From Hydrogenophaga sp. 2FB (lineage in GTDB: Bacteria > Pseudomonadota > Gammaproteobacteria > Burkholderiales > Burkholderiaceae_C): a DNA stretch of 64,000 bases. Under the pieces are notes generated by a model. That model saw only the letters and a program-made list of their open reading frames with translations. It did not search any database and was not told where the DNA came from. Each line of letters starts with the position of its first letter. Position 1 is the stretch's first letter. The position numbers were made by a program, and so were the translations under genes. The stretch lies in assembly GCF_005503365.1 (NCBI RefSeq), contig NZ_SCML01000026.1, positions 21,960-85,959 on the forward strand, written 5' to 3'. This document shows positions 19,284 to 29,415 of the stretch, piece after piece.

Positions 19284-20188
19284 GCGACCACCGTCTGCTG
19301 CTCGGCGCGTGCGCCCGCCGCATGCAGCCACGCGAGAAATTCGCGCAGATGCTTGGGTTTGTCGGAGTCCCGCGGCACCAGCACAAAGTAGGCGCTGCCC
19401 TGCACCTGCCATTGAGGGAAGGGCGTGACCAGCCGACCAAGTTCCACGTCGGTCGCCAGCGTCGGGAAGGTGCCGATACCGAACCCCATGCCGTCGACCA
19501 CGGCCTGCAGCGTCACGAAGAAGTGGTCGAAGCGCAGGATCTGCATCGGGCGCAAATCCGCGCAGCCGGCCGCGCTGAGCCAGTTTTCCCAGTCGCCCGG
19601 TCGCGATTCGGTGGAGAGCAGCACGGCCTTCTCCAACTGCCGCGGCGCCTTCAAGGCGCGGCCCTTGAGCAACTGCGCGCTGGCGATGACGGTGGTGCTC
19701 TCGGTGAACAGCGGCGCCACCTCGAACTGCGTCTGGTCGCCCGGCGCGCGGCGAATCGCCACATCGAAGCTGCCCTTGAGCACGGGATCGTTGCTGAACG
19801 CGGTGGAAATGCGCACCTCCGTCGCCGGGTGGCGCGCGCGAAATTCCGCCAGCTGCGGTATCAGCCAGCGCATCGCCAGCGTGGCGGGCGCGTTGATGCG
19901 GATGACTTTGCTGGCGGCGTTCTTGCCGTAGCGCCGTGAGGCGTCGCTGATGTGGTCGAACGCCGCGCTGATCTCGCGTGCGAAGGCTTTGGCGTGCCCG
20001 GTCGCCACCATGCGTTGCCCCTCCTTGCGGAACAGGGGTTGTCCCAGCGACTGCTCCAGCAGCTGGATCTGACGGCTCACGGCGCCATGGGTCAGGTTCA
20101 GTTCCTTCGCGGCCTCGGTGTAGCTGCCGGCGCGTGCCGTCACTTCGAAGATGCGCAAGGCGTTCAGGGGCGGGAGCTGGTGGGGCAT
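19280..20188 (-). CDS. LysR-family regulator divergent from phnA (PhnR candidate)
   Basis: LysR-type regulator of 302 residues. The N-terminal winged helix is LNALRIFEVTARAGSYTEAAKELNLTHGAVSRQIQLLEQSLGQPLF, shown here as a domain location (residues 8-52), in the GcvA-like style. The C-terminal substrate-binding domain runs from about 95 to 295. It is divergently transcribed from phosphonoacetate hydrolase with tandem repeats in the 81-base gap. A LysR-type PhnR controls phnA in Pseudomonas fluorescens 23F, so the same role is likely here. Confidence 0.9.
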   Translation of the reverse strand: MPHQLPPLNALRIFEVTARAGSYTEAAKELNLTHGAVSRQIQLLEQSLGQPLFRKEGQRMVATGHAKAFAREISAAFDHISDASRRYGKNAASKVIRINAPATLAMRWLIPQLAEFRARHPATEVRISTAFSNDPVLKGSFDVAIRRAPGDQTQFEVAPLFTESTTVIASAQLLKGRALKAPRQLEKAVLLSTESRPGDWENWLSAAGCADLRPMQILRFDHFFVTLQAVVDGMGFGIGTFPTLATDVELGRLVTPFPQWQVQGSAYFVLVPRDSDKPKHLREFLAWLHAAGARAEQQTVVA

Positions 20189-20217
20189 GGTGATGAGTGA
20201 GTTTTTATCACGCGAGG

Positions 20218-20254
20218 TCGATTATTTGTCGATGGTGTCAGATTATTTATCTGA
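20218..20254. promoter_or_regulatory. Tandem operator-like repeats between lysR and phnA
   Basis: GATTATTTGTC at 20220-20230 and GATTATTTATC at 20241-20251 are direct repeats exactly 21 bases apart, two helical turns. The second lies inside a dyad, TCAGAT-TATTT-ATCTGA (20238-20254), and the first inside TCGA-TTATTTG-TCGA. The arrangement suits paired LysR binding and activation sites. The stretch is much richer in A+T than its surroundings. Confidence 0.6.
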
Positions 20255-21493
<1,239 letters not shown>

Positions 21494-21541
21494 GCACTGG
21501 CAACCGTTTCGATTCACATTTCAATAAAGGAGACAGTCCCC

Positions 21542-22507
21542 ATGAAGAGCTGGAAGCTAAGAGGTGTTTTGGTGTGCGTTGGGCTCTTGGCAGCGGGATC
21601 CGCCGCCGCGCAGCCGTACCCGGCCAAACCGGTCCGGATCGTCGTAGGGTTCGCCGCCGGCGGGTCGACCGACAAGCTCGCCCGCGTGCTCGCCATGCGC
21701 ATGACCGACATCCTGGGCCAGTCGGTGATCGTGGACAACCGGCCCGGCGCCGCCGGCAACCTGGCCGCGGAGCTTGTGGCGACTTCGCCTGCGGATGGAT
21801 ACACCGTCTTCATGGCGACACTCAGCAGCCAGGCGATCAATCCGCACTTGTACAAGCTCAAGTTCGACCCGATCAAGTCGTTCGAGCCGATCGCACTGGT
21901 GGCCAAATACCCGTTGCTGCTCGTCGTACCGCCGCAGTTGCGCATCAACTCGGTGCCCGAACTCATCGCCCATGCAAAGGCCAATCCGGGGACGTTTTAC
22001 GCTTCGTCGGGCAATGGCTCGCCGGCGCATCTGGCTGGGGAAATCTTCAAGGGCACTGCCGGTGTGGACGTCCAGCACATCCCTTACAAAGGGGGTGGCC
22101 CGGCCATGCTGGCGTTGATGGCCAACGAGGCGCAGTTCGGCTTCGAAACCATTCCAAGCGCCATCGGTTACGCCCGCGGCGGCAAGCTCAAAGGCCTGGC
22201 CGTGACGTCCGACCGGCGTTCCACCGCGTCACCCGACCTGCCGACGATGCAGGAAGCCGGCCTGAAGGACTTTTCGGTGACGTCATGGGCGGGTCTTCTC
22301 GCGCCCGCCGGCACACCGAAATCGGTGATCGATCGTCTCACGCAGGCGACGCAAGCCGCCATCGGCAGCCCGGCCGTTGCCACCGCGCTGGCCAGCGATG
22401 GCGCGGAGCCCGGCAGCGGTGGCGGCGCCGATTTCAAGCGCTTCATGAACGACGAGCTCCAGACCTGGGGCAAGGTGGTGCGCGCGTCGGGAGCGAAGGT
22501 CGACTGA
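21542..22507 (+). CDS. Bug/TctC-family tripartite tricarboxylate transporter binding protein
   Basis: Periplasmic solute-binding protein of 321 residues. The signal peptide is cleaved after AAGSAAAQ. The start of the mature protein, YPAKPVRIVVGFAAGGSTDKLAR, is the canonical Bug pattern, followed by GQSVIVDNRPGAAGNLAAE and HIPYKGGGPAMLALM. The ATG at 21542 follows AAGGAGACAG. There are no tctA/tctB membrane genes beside it, as for most Bug proteins. Its place directly after phnA makes phosphonoacetate or a related carboxylate a reasonable ligand guess. Confidence 0.9.
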   Translation: MKSWKLRGVLVCVGLLAAGSAAAQPYPAKPVRIVVGFAAGGSTDKLARVLAMRMTDILGQSVIVDNRPGAAGNLAAELVATSPADGYTVFMATLSSQAINPHLYKLKFDPIKSFEPIALVAKYPLLLVVPPQLRINSVPELIAHAKANPGTFYASSGNGSPAHLAGEIFKGTAGVDVQHIPYKGGGPAMLALMANEAQFGFETIPSAIGYARGGKLKGLAVTSDRRSTASPDLPTMQEAGLKDFSVTSWAGLLAPAGTPKSVIDRLTQATQAAIGSPAVATALASDGAEPGSGGGADFKRFMNDELQTWGKVVRASGAKVD

Positions 22508-22526
22508 GTTTGCGATCGCTGCCACC

Positions 22527-24209
22527 ATGCATCATCTGTTGAATCTCCTGGCAGCGATTGCACTGCTCGTCTGGTCCACCCATCTTGTTCGCACCGGCAT
22601 CCTGCGGGTGTTCGGCGCGAACCTGCGGCACATCCTGGCGCGCAGCATCAGCAACCGCTACACCGCCGCCATCTCCGGTCTGGGCGTCACGGCGCTGGTG
22701 CAGTCGAGCACGGCCACCGCGCTCATCGCCTCGTCCTTCGTCGGACAGGGTCTGCTGACCCTGCCGTTGGCCCTCGCCGTGATGCTGGGCGCCGACATCG
22801 GCACCAGTCTGATGACGGTGGTGTTCTCGTTTGACCTGTCCTGGCTATCGCCGCTGCTCATTCTGGCGGGCGTGGTCATGTTCATTTCGCGCCAACAAAG
22901 CGCCGCCGGGCGCGTCGGCCGGGTGCTGATCGGACTGGGGCTGATGTTGCTGGCGCTGCGCCTGGTGTCGGCATCGACCGCGGTGCTGACCCAGTCGCCC
23001 GTGGTCAAGGCCTTGCTCTTTTCCATCAACAGCGACCTGCTGCTGGAGATCACGGTGGGTGCGGCACTGGCTCTGATGGCCTATTCCAGCCTGGCCATCG
23101 TCCTGCTGACGGCCACCCTCGCCGCGTCCGGCGTGGTGCCGCCGGAAATGGCCCTGGGCCTGGTGCTGGGTGCCAACCTGGGCAGCGGCTTGCTGGCCGT
23201 GGTGACCACGGCGCGCTCGGCCATCGACGTGCGCCAGGTGCCGCTGGGCAACCTTATCTTCAAGGTGCTGGGCGTGCTGCTGGCCGCGCCGCTGGCGGGG
23301 CTGTGGTTGCGCAGCGTGCGGCCCTATGTGGCCGACCCGGCAACGCTGGTGGTGCTGTTCCACCTGAGCTTCAACATCGCCGTGGCCATCCTGTTCATCG
23401 GCCTCACGCAGGTTGTGGCGCGCTGGGTCGAGCGGCTGCTGCCCAAGCCCGAGAAGAACCTGGTGGCCGGCCGTCCGCACCACCTGGACCCTTCCGCGCT
23501 GGCCACACCCTCGCTGGCGATCTCCTGCGCGGCGCGCGAGGCGTTGCACCAGGCCGATGTGGTCGAGACCATGATGGTCGGCATGCTGGCCGTGATCAAG
23601 AGCGACGACCTGCGCCTGGCCGAGGAACTGCGCAAGCTCGACGACTCGGTGGACGAGCTGTACTCGGCCATCAAGTACTACCTGACGAAGATCTCGCGCG
23701 AGGCGCTGGCCGAGGAGGAAAGCCGGCGCTGGACCGACATCATCAGCTTCACCATCAACATGGAGCAGATCGGCGACATCGTCGAGCGTGTGCTGCTGGA
23801 CATCGAGGACAAGAAGATCAAGATGGGCCGCCATTTTTCGGACGCCGGCATGGCCGAGATCTGCGAGCTGCACGCCCGGCTCATCGACAACCTGCGCCTG
23901 GGCATGAGCGTGTTCCTCAACGGCAACGTGCGCGACGCGCAGAAGCTGCTGGAGGAAAAGGCGCGGTTCCGCGACCTGGAGCGTGCTTACGCCACCAGCC
24001 ACCTCGTGCGGTTGACGGACAACACGGTGCAGAGCATCGAGACCAGCTCGCTGCACATCGACCTCATCAGCGACCTGAAGCGGATCAATTCGCACATCTG
24101 TTCGATCGCCTATCCGATCCTGGATTCCGCGGGTGCGTTGGCGCCGAACCGGCTGCGGATGAGCGAGGGGCTGTTAGCAGGACGGTCGCGCGCCGAGATT
24201 GCCGCCTGA
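22527..24209 (+). CDS. Na/Pi-cotransporter family protein with PhoU-like C-terminus
   Basis: Inner-membrane protein of 560 residues. The N-terminal half (residues about 1-300) has some eight helices with the PNaS repeat motif [18 protein letters not shown] and [10 protein letters not shown]. In the second repeat the usual QSS is replaced by a YSS sequence ([14 protein letters not shown]) before [11 protein letters not shown]. The C-terminal half (about 340-550) is helical and PhoU-like ([21 protein letters not shown]). NptA/YjbB relatives move phosphate, and YjbB exports it. After phnA and the Bug gene, it could export or balance phosphate freed by C-P cleavage. Confidence 0.87.
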   Translation: MHHLLNLLAAIALLVWSTHLVRTGILRVFGANLRHILARSISNRYTAAISGLGVTALVQSSTATALIASSFVGQGLLTLPLALAVMLGADIGTSLMTVVFSFDLSWLSPLLILAGVVMFISRQQSAAGRVGRVLIGLGLMLLALRLVSASTAVLTQSPVVKALLFSINSDLLLEITVGAALALMAYSSLAIVLLTATLAASGVVPPEMALGLVLGANLGSGLLAVVTTARSAIDVRQVPLGNLIFKVLGVLLAAPLAGLWLRSVRPYVADPATLVVLFHLSFNIAVAILFIGLTQVVARWVERLLPKPEKNLVAGRPHHLDPSALATPSLAISCAAREALHQADVVETMMVGMLAVIKSDDLRLAEELRKLDDSVDELYSAIKYYLTKISREALAEEESRRWTDIISFTINMEQIGDIVERVLLDIEDKKIKMGRHFSDAGMAEICELHARLIDNLRLGMSVFLNGNVRDAQKLLEEKARFRDLERAYATSHLVRLTDNTVQSIETSSLHIDLISDLKRINSHICSIAYPILDSAGALAPNRLRMSEGLLAGRSRAEIAA

Positions 24210-24441
24210 GCGCGCCTTGGGCCTGCGCGCGGATGGCCTGGCGAGGCCGACATTCGCCGGTCAGTACAATTGGCTCCCGTTTCCCCCAGGCAAAAAAGAG
24301 GACCACGTCCTCGAAGAATCGCGGTGTCGCCATCCCGGTTCGCTCAATTGCTGGCCATCTGCCGCGAGCGCAATTCGGGCACCTCCACCACACCGGTGTG
24401 GGCCCAATGGTGCAGAGGGGGTTGATTTACAAGGAATTTCC
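24210..24441. other. Intergenic region before ychF with a candidate -10 and a reverse-strand terminator
   Basis: No gene is seen in these 232 bases. TACAAT at 24265-24270 is a candidate -10 box for ychF, without a convincing -35. At 24292-24312 A6 is followed by GAGGAC-CAC-GTCCTC. Read on the minus strand this is a hairpin followed by T6, an intrinsic terminator that would stop antisense transcription rather than that of the plus-strand genes. Confidence 0.5.
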
Positions 24442-25533
24442 ATGAGCCTCCAATGCGGCATCGTGGGCCTGCCCAACGTCGGCAAGTCCACCCTTTTCAA
24501 CGCGCTGACCAAGGCCGGCATCGCGGCCGAGAACTACCCGTTCTGCACCATCGAGCCCAACACCGGCGTGGTGGAGGTGCCCGATCCGCGCCTGCAGCAA
24601 CTGGCCCAGATCGTGGAGCCCGAGCGCGTCGTGCCGGCCATCGTGGAGTTTGTGGACATCGCCGGCCTGGTGGCCGGTGCCAGCACCGGTGAAGGCCTGG
24701 GCAACAAGTTCCTCGCGCACATCCGCGAGACCGACGCCATCGTCAACGTGGTGCGCTGCTTCGAAGACGACAACGTCATCCACGTGGCCAACAAGATCGA
24801 CCCGATTGCCGACATCGAAGTCATCCAGACCGAGCTCTGCCTGGCCGACCTGGCCGCGGTGGAGAAGGCGCTGCACCGCGTGAACAAGACCGCGCGTTCG
24901 GGCGACAAGGAATCGATCAAGCAGGTGGCCATTCTGGAGAAGTGCCAGGCCGCGCTCAACGACACCCAGCCCGTGCGCACCATCGATTTCAGCAAGGAAG
25001 AGCAGGCCCAGCTCAAGCAGTTCTTCCTGATCACCGCCAAGCCCGCGATGTTCGTGGCCAACGTGTCGGAAGACGGCTTCGAGAACAACCCGCTGCTGGA
25101 CCGCCTGAAGGAATTCGCAGCGAAGCAGAACGCGCCCGTGGTCGCCATCTGCGCCAAGATCGAGGCCGAACTCTCCGAGATGGACGACGCCGACCGCCTC
25201 GAATTCCTCAAGGAACTGGGGCAGGACGAGCCGGGCCTGAACCGCCTGATCCGCGCAGCCTACCAACTGCTCGGCCTGCAGACCTACTTCACCGCTGGCG
25301 TGAAGGAAGTGCGCGCCTGGACCATCCATGTCGGCGACACCGGCCCGCAAGCTGCCGGTGTGATCCACACCGACTTCGAAAAAGGCTACATCCGCGCCCA
25401 GACCATCGGCTTCGACGACTACATCGCCTTTAAGGGCGAGCAGGGCGCGAAGGACGCGGGCAAGATGCGCGCCGAAGGCAAGGACTACGTCGTCAAGGAC
25501 GGCGACGTGATGAACTTCCTGTTCAGCAGCTGA
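24442..25533 (+). CDS. ychF: Redox-regulated ATPase YchF
   Basis: Obg-family P-loop ATPase of 363 residues that binds ribosomes and regulates oxidative-stress responses. The G1 loop is [10 protein letters not shown]3 lies at VDIAGLV, and the base-specificity motif is the family-specific NVSE (VANVSEDG) in place of NKxD, which favours ATP over GTP. A coiled-coil insertion and a C-terminal TGS domain (ending [11 protein letters not shown]) complete the fold. The ATG at 24442 follows AAGGAATTTCC. The next gene starts four bases after its stop. Confidence 0.96.
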   Translation: MSLQCGIVGLPNVGKSTLFNALTKAGIAAENYPFCTIEPNTGVVEVPDPRLQQLAQIVEPERVVPAIVEFVDIAGLVAGASTGEGLGNKFLAHIRETDAIVNVVRCFEDDNVIHVANKIDPIADIEVIQTELCLADLAAVEKALHRVNKTARSGDKESIKQVAILEKCQAALNDTQPVRTIDFSKEEQAQLKQFFLITAKPAMFVANVSEDGFENNPLLDRLKEFAAKQNAPVVAICAKIEAELSEMDDADRLEFLKELGQDEPGLNRLIRAAYQLLGLQTYFTAGVKEVRAWTIHVGDTGPQAAGVIHTDFEKGYIRAQTIGFDDYIAFKGEQGAKDAGKMRAEGKDYVVKDGDVMNFLFSS

Positions 25534-25537
25534 CCCG

Positions 25538-26311
25538 ATGAGCGAATCCGGCCGGCCCGAACCCCAACGCCTGGCCAAACGCCTGGCGGCGCAGCTGCCG
25601 TGTTCGCGCAGCGACGCCGAAAACTACATCGCCGGTGGCTGGGTGCGGGTGGACGGCGTGGTCGTGGAAGAGCCCATGGAACGGGTGCGCGACGACCAGA
25701 CGGTGCTGCTGGACCCGAAGGCCAAGCTGGAGCCGCTGGCGTCGATAACGCTGATCTGGCACAAACCGGCCAACCGGGTGCTGCCCGACGAGCCGCTGCT
25801 GCCGGACGCCTTGGCCGCCAAGTGGTTCACCAACGCCAACCGCTTCAAAGGCGACCGCTCGGGCGTGCGCCCGCTCAAGGCGCACCTGCACAAGCTGTTG
25901 CCGGTGGCGCCGCTGGGCACCAAGGCCAGCGGCCTCATGGTGTTCACGCAAAACCCGAGCGTGGCCCGCAAGATGACCGACGACGCGGGGCAACTGGAGC
26001 ACGAGTGGCTGGCCGACGTGGCGGCCGATCCCGAACTGGAAGACGATGCCCGGCGCGACGCCGTGCTCAAGTCCTTGGGCAAGGCCCTGTTCTTTGACGG
26101 CTGGGCCGTGCCTTCCGCGCGCGCCAGTTGGCAGAGCGAGCTGCGCTTGCGCCTGGCCATCAAGGGCAACCAACCCGGCCAGGTGGCGCACCTGTGCGAA
26201 CGCGCCGGTCTGAACCTCACGGCCTTGCGCCGCCTGCGGCTGGGCCGCATTTCCTTGGCCGGGCTGCCGGTGGGCGAGTGGCGCTACTTGCTGCCCCACG
26301 AGCGCTTCTGA
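25538..26311 (+). CDS. RsuA/RluF-family pseudouridine synthase homologue lacking the catalytic Asp
   Basis: Protein of 257 residues with an N-terminal S4 RNA-binding domain (LAKRLAAQLPCSRSDAENYIAGGW, residues about 9-60) and a domain with the layout of the RsuA/RluB/RluE/RluF synthases. At the active site, where the family has GRLDxxSxGL, this protein has APLGTKASGL; the catalytic Asp is Gly at residue 127. The downstream SGLMVFTQN and KHEW-like (LEHEWLADV) blocks are kept. It may have become an RNA-binding, non-catalytic protein. It starts four bases after ychF. Its 3' end overlaps the convergent MFS gene by 28 bases. Confidence 0.82.
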   Translation: MSESGRPEPQRLAKRLAAQLPCSRSDAENYIAGGWVRVDGVVVEEPMERVRDDQTVLLDPKAKLEPLASITLIWHKPANRVLPDEPLLPDALAAKWFTNANRFKGDRSGVRPLKAHLHKLLPVAPLGTKASGLMVFTQNPSVARKMTDDAGQLEHEWLADVAADPELEDDARRDAVLKSLGKALFFDGWAVPSARASWQSELRLRLAIKGNQPGQVAHLCERAGLNLTALRRLRLGRISLAGLPVGEWRYLLPHERF

Positions 26312-27462
26312 AGCCGCGCCGCCCACACGCTCACGGCCATCGCGGCCAGCAGGACCACAAATCCCACCTCGTGCAGCCGCAGCATGCCGCCCTGGGCGAT
26401 CATCACGCCACCGAGTGCCGCACCCAGGGCCTGCCCGCCGTAGATGGCCGACGAGTTGAGCGCCACCGTGGCCGAGGCCAACTCGGGTGACATGTGCACC
26501 ACCCGGGCCTGTTGGGCCGAGTTGCTGGAGAAACAGCCCAGCGCCCAGGGGATGACCACGAACGCCTGGGCCCAGAAGCCATGGCGCCCCAGCGGCCACA
26601 GGAGCAGGCTCAGGGCCATGCAGCCCAGCGTGATCAACACCGCGTTGGCGGCGCCGATGCGGTCGATGTAGCGCGTCACGGCGACGTTGCCCACCAGACC
26701 AAAAACGCCAAACCACAGCAGCATCAGCGACAGGGCGGTGCCACCCCCGCCAATGACCTGCGCGACATACGGCGCGAAATAGGCGAACAGCGTGAACTGC
26801 CCGAAGGCCGAGAGCAGCGTCACGGCGACCGCGACCATCAGCGACCCCGAACCCAAAGTGCGACCCCAGGATGCGCGCGACAGCGCCGCCGGCCGGATGC
26901 CGTCGGGCATCTCGCGCCACACCCAGGCGCCGCTGAGGAACGACATCAGGGCCACCAGCCCGAAGGCCCAGCGCCAGCCCAGTTCGCCGCTGATCCACGC
27001 CGCCAACGGCATGCCCATCACCGACGCCACCGACCAACCCAGGAAGACGAAGGTGATGGCGCGTCCCCGCTGCGCCGGGCCGACCAGCAGGCCCACGCTG
27101 GCCGCGGCCTGCGGCGTGAAGATCGCGGGTGAAACGACGGCCAGCACGCGCAGCGGCAGCAAGACCTCGTAGTGGGGCGCCCATGCGCAGGCGGCGGTGA
27201 GCACGCCGTACCAGACCAGCGAAAGCGCGAGCAGGCGCCGGCGGTCCCAACCCGCGACCAGGCCGGCGAACACTGGCGCGCCCACGCCCATCAGGATGGC
27301 CGCGGCGGTGATGAGCTGGCCGGCCTGGGGGATCGACACACCCAGGGACACACTGATGTCGTTGAGCGTGCCGGGCACCACCATCACGCCGGTGCCGATC
27401 ACGAAGTTGCCGACCATCAGCGCCCAGAGCGAGCGCGGCAGTCCTTGATCGTGGGGCTTCAT
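26284..27462 (-). CDS. Major facilitator superfamily transporter
   Basis: Inner-membrane permease of 392 residues with about twelve hydrophobic segments, in the DHA1-like drug/arabinose-efflux group. Motif-A-like sequence GLVAGWDRRRLLALS follows helix 2. The SWGRTLGSG loop marks the middle cytoplasmic linker. The ATG at 27462 overlaps the stop of the upstream YqaA-type gene (ATGA), so the two are coupled. The substrate cannot be predicted. The last 28 bases overlap the end of the convergent pseudouridine-synthase-like gene. Confidence 0.87.
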   Translation of the reverse strand: MKPHDQGLPRSLWALMVGNFVIGTGVMVVPGTLNDISVSLGVSIPQAGQLITAAAILMGVGAPVFAGLVAGWDRRRLLALSLVWYGVLTAACAWAPHYEVLLPLRVLAVVSPAIFTPQAAASVGLLVGPAQRGRAITFVFLGWSVASVMGMPLAAWISGELGWRWAFGLVALMSFLSGAWVWREMPDGIRPAALSRASWGRTLGSGSLMVAVAVTLLSAFGQFTLFAYFAPYVAQVIGGGGTALSLMLLWFGVFGLVGNVAVTRYIDRIGAANAVLITLGCMALSLLLWPLGRHGFWAQAFVVIPWALGCFSSNSAQQARVVHMSPELASATVALNSSAIYGGQALGAALGGVMIAQGGMLRLHEVGFVVLLAAMAVSVWAARLQKRSWGSK

Positions 27463-27941
27463 GGGTGCAGGGCGCCGGGGAAGAACCACAGTAGCGCCGC
27501 CGTCATGGTGAGGTAGCGGGCGAACTTGCCGATCGCCATGTACAGCAGGCAGGGCCAGAAGGGGAACTTCATCCAGCCCGCCACGGCGCACAGCGGGTCG
27601 CCCACCACCGGCAGCCAGGACATCAGGCAGGCTTTGGGGCCAAAGCGCTCCAGCCATTTCAGTGCCCGCAGGTCGACGTGGGTGCCACGCGCGCGGTCGA
27701 CCGCCTTGTGTGTGCCCAGGCCCATGAGCCAGCTCACCGCACCGCCCAAGGTGTTGCCCGCCGTGGCCACCAGGATGGTCGGCCAGAACAGCTCGGGGCT
27801 GAGCTTGATGAGGCCGAACACCGCGGGCTCCGATCCCAGGGGCAGCAGCGTGGCCGACACAAACGCCACCACGAACACCGTGCTCAACCCGAATTCGGGC
27901 AAAGCGAGCAATTGCATCAGGTGGGTGAGCCAGGGGTGCAT
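27459..27941 (-). CDS. YqaA-family (VTT/SNARE-associated) membrane protein
   Basis: Membrane protein of 160 residues with four to five hydrophobic helices and the VTT/DedA-like core: FVSATLLPLGSEPAVFGLI, then ATAGNTLGGAVSWLMG, then SWLPVVGDPLCAVAG. This matches YqaA, a small DedA relative. Function is unproven; DedA proteins are linked to lipid-carrier recycling and membrane potential. I use the ATG at 27941 (MHPWLTHLMQLL). The gene is divergent from dusB across 174 bases. Confidence 0.85.
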   Translation of the reverse strand: MHPWLTHLMQLLALPEFGLSTVFVVAFVSATLLPLGSEPAVFGLIKLSPELFWPTILVATAGNTLGGAVSWLMGLGTHKAVDRARGTHVDLRALKWLERFGPKACLMSWLPVVGDPLCAVAGWMKFPFWPCLLYMAIGKFARYLTMTAALLWFFPGALHP

Positions 27942-28015
27942 GTGGAATGAAAGGGGGTCGGCCCGCGCCGACGCGAGAGAAGATGGACAGACGGTTGAAA
28001 AAAGGGCCGGGCATA

Positions 28016-28045
28016 TTGCCTGCTGAAAAAACAGGCAGATACAAT
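28016..28045 (+). promoter_or_regulatory. Candidate sigma-70 promoter for dusB-fis-purH
   Basis: TTGCCT and TACAAT are separated by 18 bases and lie 70 bases upstream of the dusB ATG. The spacer contains the dyad GCCTG...CAGGC overlapping the -35, which could bind a regulator. This is sequence resemblance only. Confidence 0.55.
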
Positions 28046-28115
28046 CGCGTTCCTTCGCCCCCACCGCCATCGGTGGCGCGGCCATCAACCGCTCGACACC
28101 CATTCTCCCACCGCC

Positions 28116-29153
28116 ATGCAACTCGGGGCCTTCACCTTGCCCAATGCCCTGTTTGTCGCGCCCATGGCGGGTGTGACGGACCGGCCATTTCGCAAACTGT
28201 GCAAGCGCCTCGGGGCGGGCTACGCGGTGAGCGAGATGGTGACCTCGCGGCCCGACCTGCGCGACAGCCTGAAGACCTCGCGCCGCGCCAACCACGAAGG
28301 CGAAGCCGCGCCCATCTCGGTGCAGATCGCGGGCACCGACGCGCAGATGATGGCCGACGCCGCGCGCTACAACATCGACCGCGGTGCGCAGATCATCGAC
28401 ATCAACATGGGCTGCCCGGCCAAGAAGGTGTGCAACAAATGGGCCGGCTCGGCGCTGATGCAGGACGAGGCCCTGGCCATCGAGATCGTGCAAGCCGTGG
28501 TGGCGGCGTGTGAACCGCACCGGGTGCCGGTCACGCTCAAGATGCGCACCGGCTGGTGCGCCCAGGTGCGCAACGCACCCGCGCTGGCGCTGGCCGCGGA
28601 AGCGGCTGGCGTGCAGATGCTCACCGTGCACGGCCGCACGCGCGAACAAGGCTACAAAGGCCAGGCCGAACACGACACCGTCGCCCACATCAAGAGCCGC
28701 GTGCGCATTCCCGTGGTGGCCAATGGCGACATCAACAGTCCCGAGCAGGCGCGCGACGTGCTGAAGGCCACGGGTGCAGACGCGATCATGATCGGCCGCG
28801 CGGCGCAGGGACGCCCCTGGATCTTCCGGGAAGTCGCCCATTTCCTGGCCACGGGTGAGCACCTGCCACCGCCCGCGCTGAGCGAAGTCCGGGCCTGGCT
28901 GCTCGACCACCTGCACGACCACTACGACCTGTACGGCGAAGACACCGGCGTGCGCAGCGCGCGCAAACACCTGGGCTGGTACGCGCAATCGCTGCCACTG
29001 CCGCCCGGCGCCGCCGCGCTGTTCCGCTCGCGCGTGAACGCCATCACCACGGTGGAAGCGCAATTGCGCTGCGTGAGCGACAGCCTGGACGAGTGGTCCA
29101 CCGATATGACAAACGCAACAACAACAAGCGAACCCTGGGAACTGGCCGCATGA
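28116..29153 (+). CDS. dusB: tRNA-dihydrouridine synthase B
   Basis: Flavin enzyme of 345 residues that reduces uridine in the tRNA D-loop. The TIM-barrel opening is [18 protein letters not shown], the catalytic Cys lies in [18 protein letters not shown], and the FMN-phosphate site includes [11 protein letters not shown] and [12 protein letters not shown]. It is followed by fis with overlapping stop and start, the classical dusB-fis arrangement of Proteobacteria, and then purH. A sigma-70-like promoter is seen upstream. Confidence 0.96.
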   Translation: MQLGAFTLPNALFVAPMAGVTDRPFRKLCKRLGAGYAVSEMVTSRPDLRDSLKTSRRANHEGEAAPISVQIAGTDAQMMADAARYNIDRGAQIIDINMGCPAKKVCNKWAGSALMQDEALAIEIVQAVVAACEPHRVPVTLKMRTGWCAQVRNAPALALAAEAAGVQMLTVHGRTREQGYKGQAEHDTVAHIKSRVRIPVVANGDINSPEQARDVLKATGADAIMIGRAAQGRPWIFREVAHFLATGEHLPPPALSEVRAWLLDHLHDHYDLYGEDTGVRSARKHLGWYAQSLPLPPGAAALFRSRVNAITTVEAQLRCVSDSLDEWSTDMTNATTTSEPWELAA

Positions 29154-29389
29154 AACAACAGAACACCTTGCACGACTGTGTGCGTGCCAGCATGGAAGAC
29201 TTTTTCCGCGACCTCGATGGCACCGATCCGGCCAACCTGCACGACATGCTCGTCAAGGCGGTGGAAAAGCCCTTGCTCGAAGTCGTGATGGAGCAGGCGC
29301 AGAACAACCAGTCGCGCGCCGCGCAGTGGTTGGGGTTGAACCGCAACACCTTGCGCAAGAAATTGCTCGAACACAAGCTCATCGATTGA
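29150..29389 (+). CDS. fis: Fis-family DNA-binding protein
   Basis: Nucleoid-associated regulator of 79 residues, shorter than the 98-residue enterobacterial Fis because the N-terminal arm is reduced. The C-terminal helix-turn-helix is [23 protein letters not shown]. The ATG at 29150 overlaps the dusB stop, giving translational coupling. An in-frame ATG upstream lies inside dusB and is unlikely. purH follows after 26 bases. Confidence 0.93.
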   Translation: MKQQNTLHDCVRASMEDFFRDLDGTDPANLHDMLVKAVEKPLLEVVMEQAQNNQSRAAQWLGLNRNTLRKKLLEHKLID

Positions 29390-29415
29390 ATTCAAAACCT
29401 CCTCAAGACCTTCTC

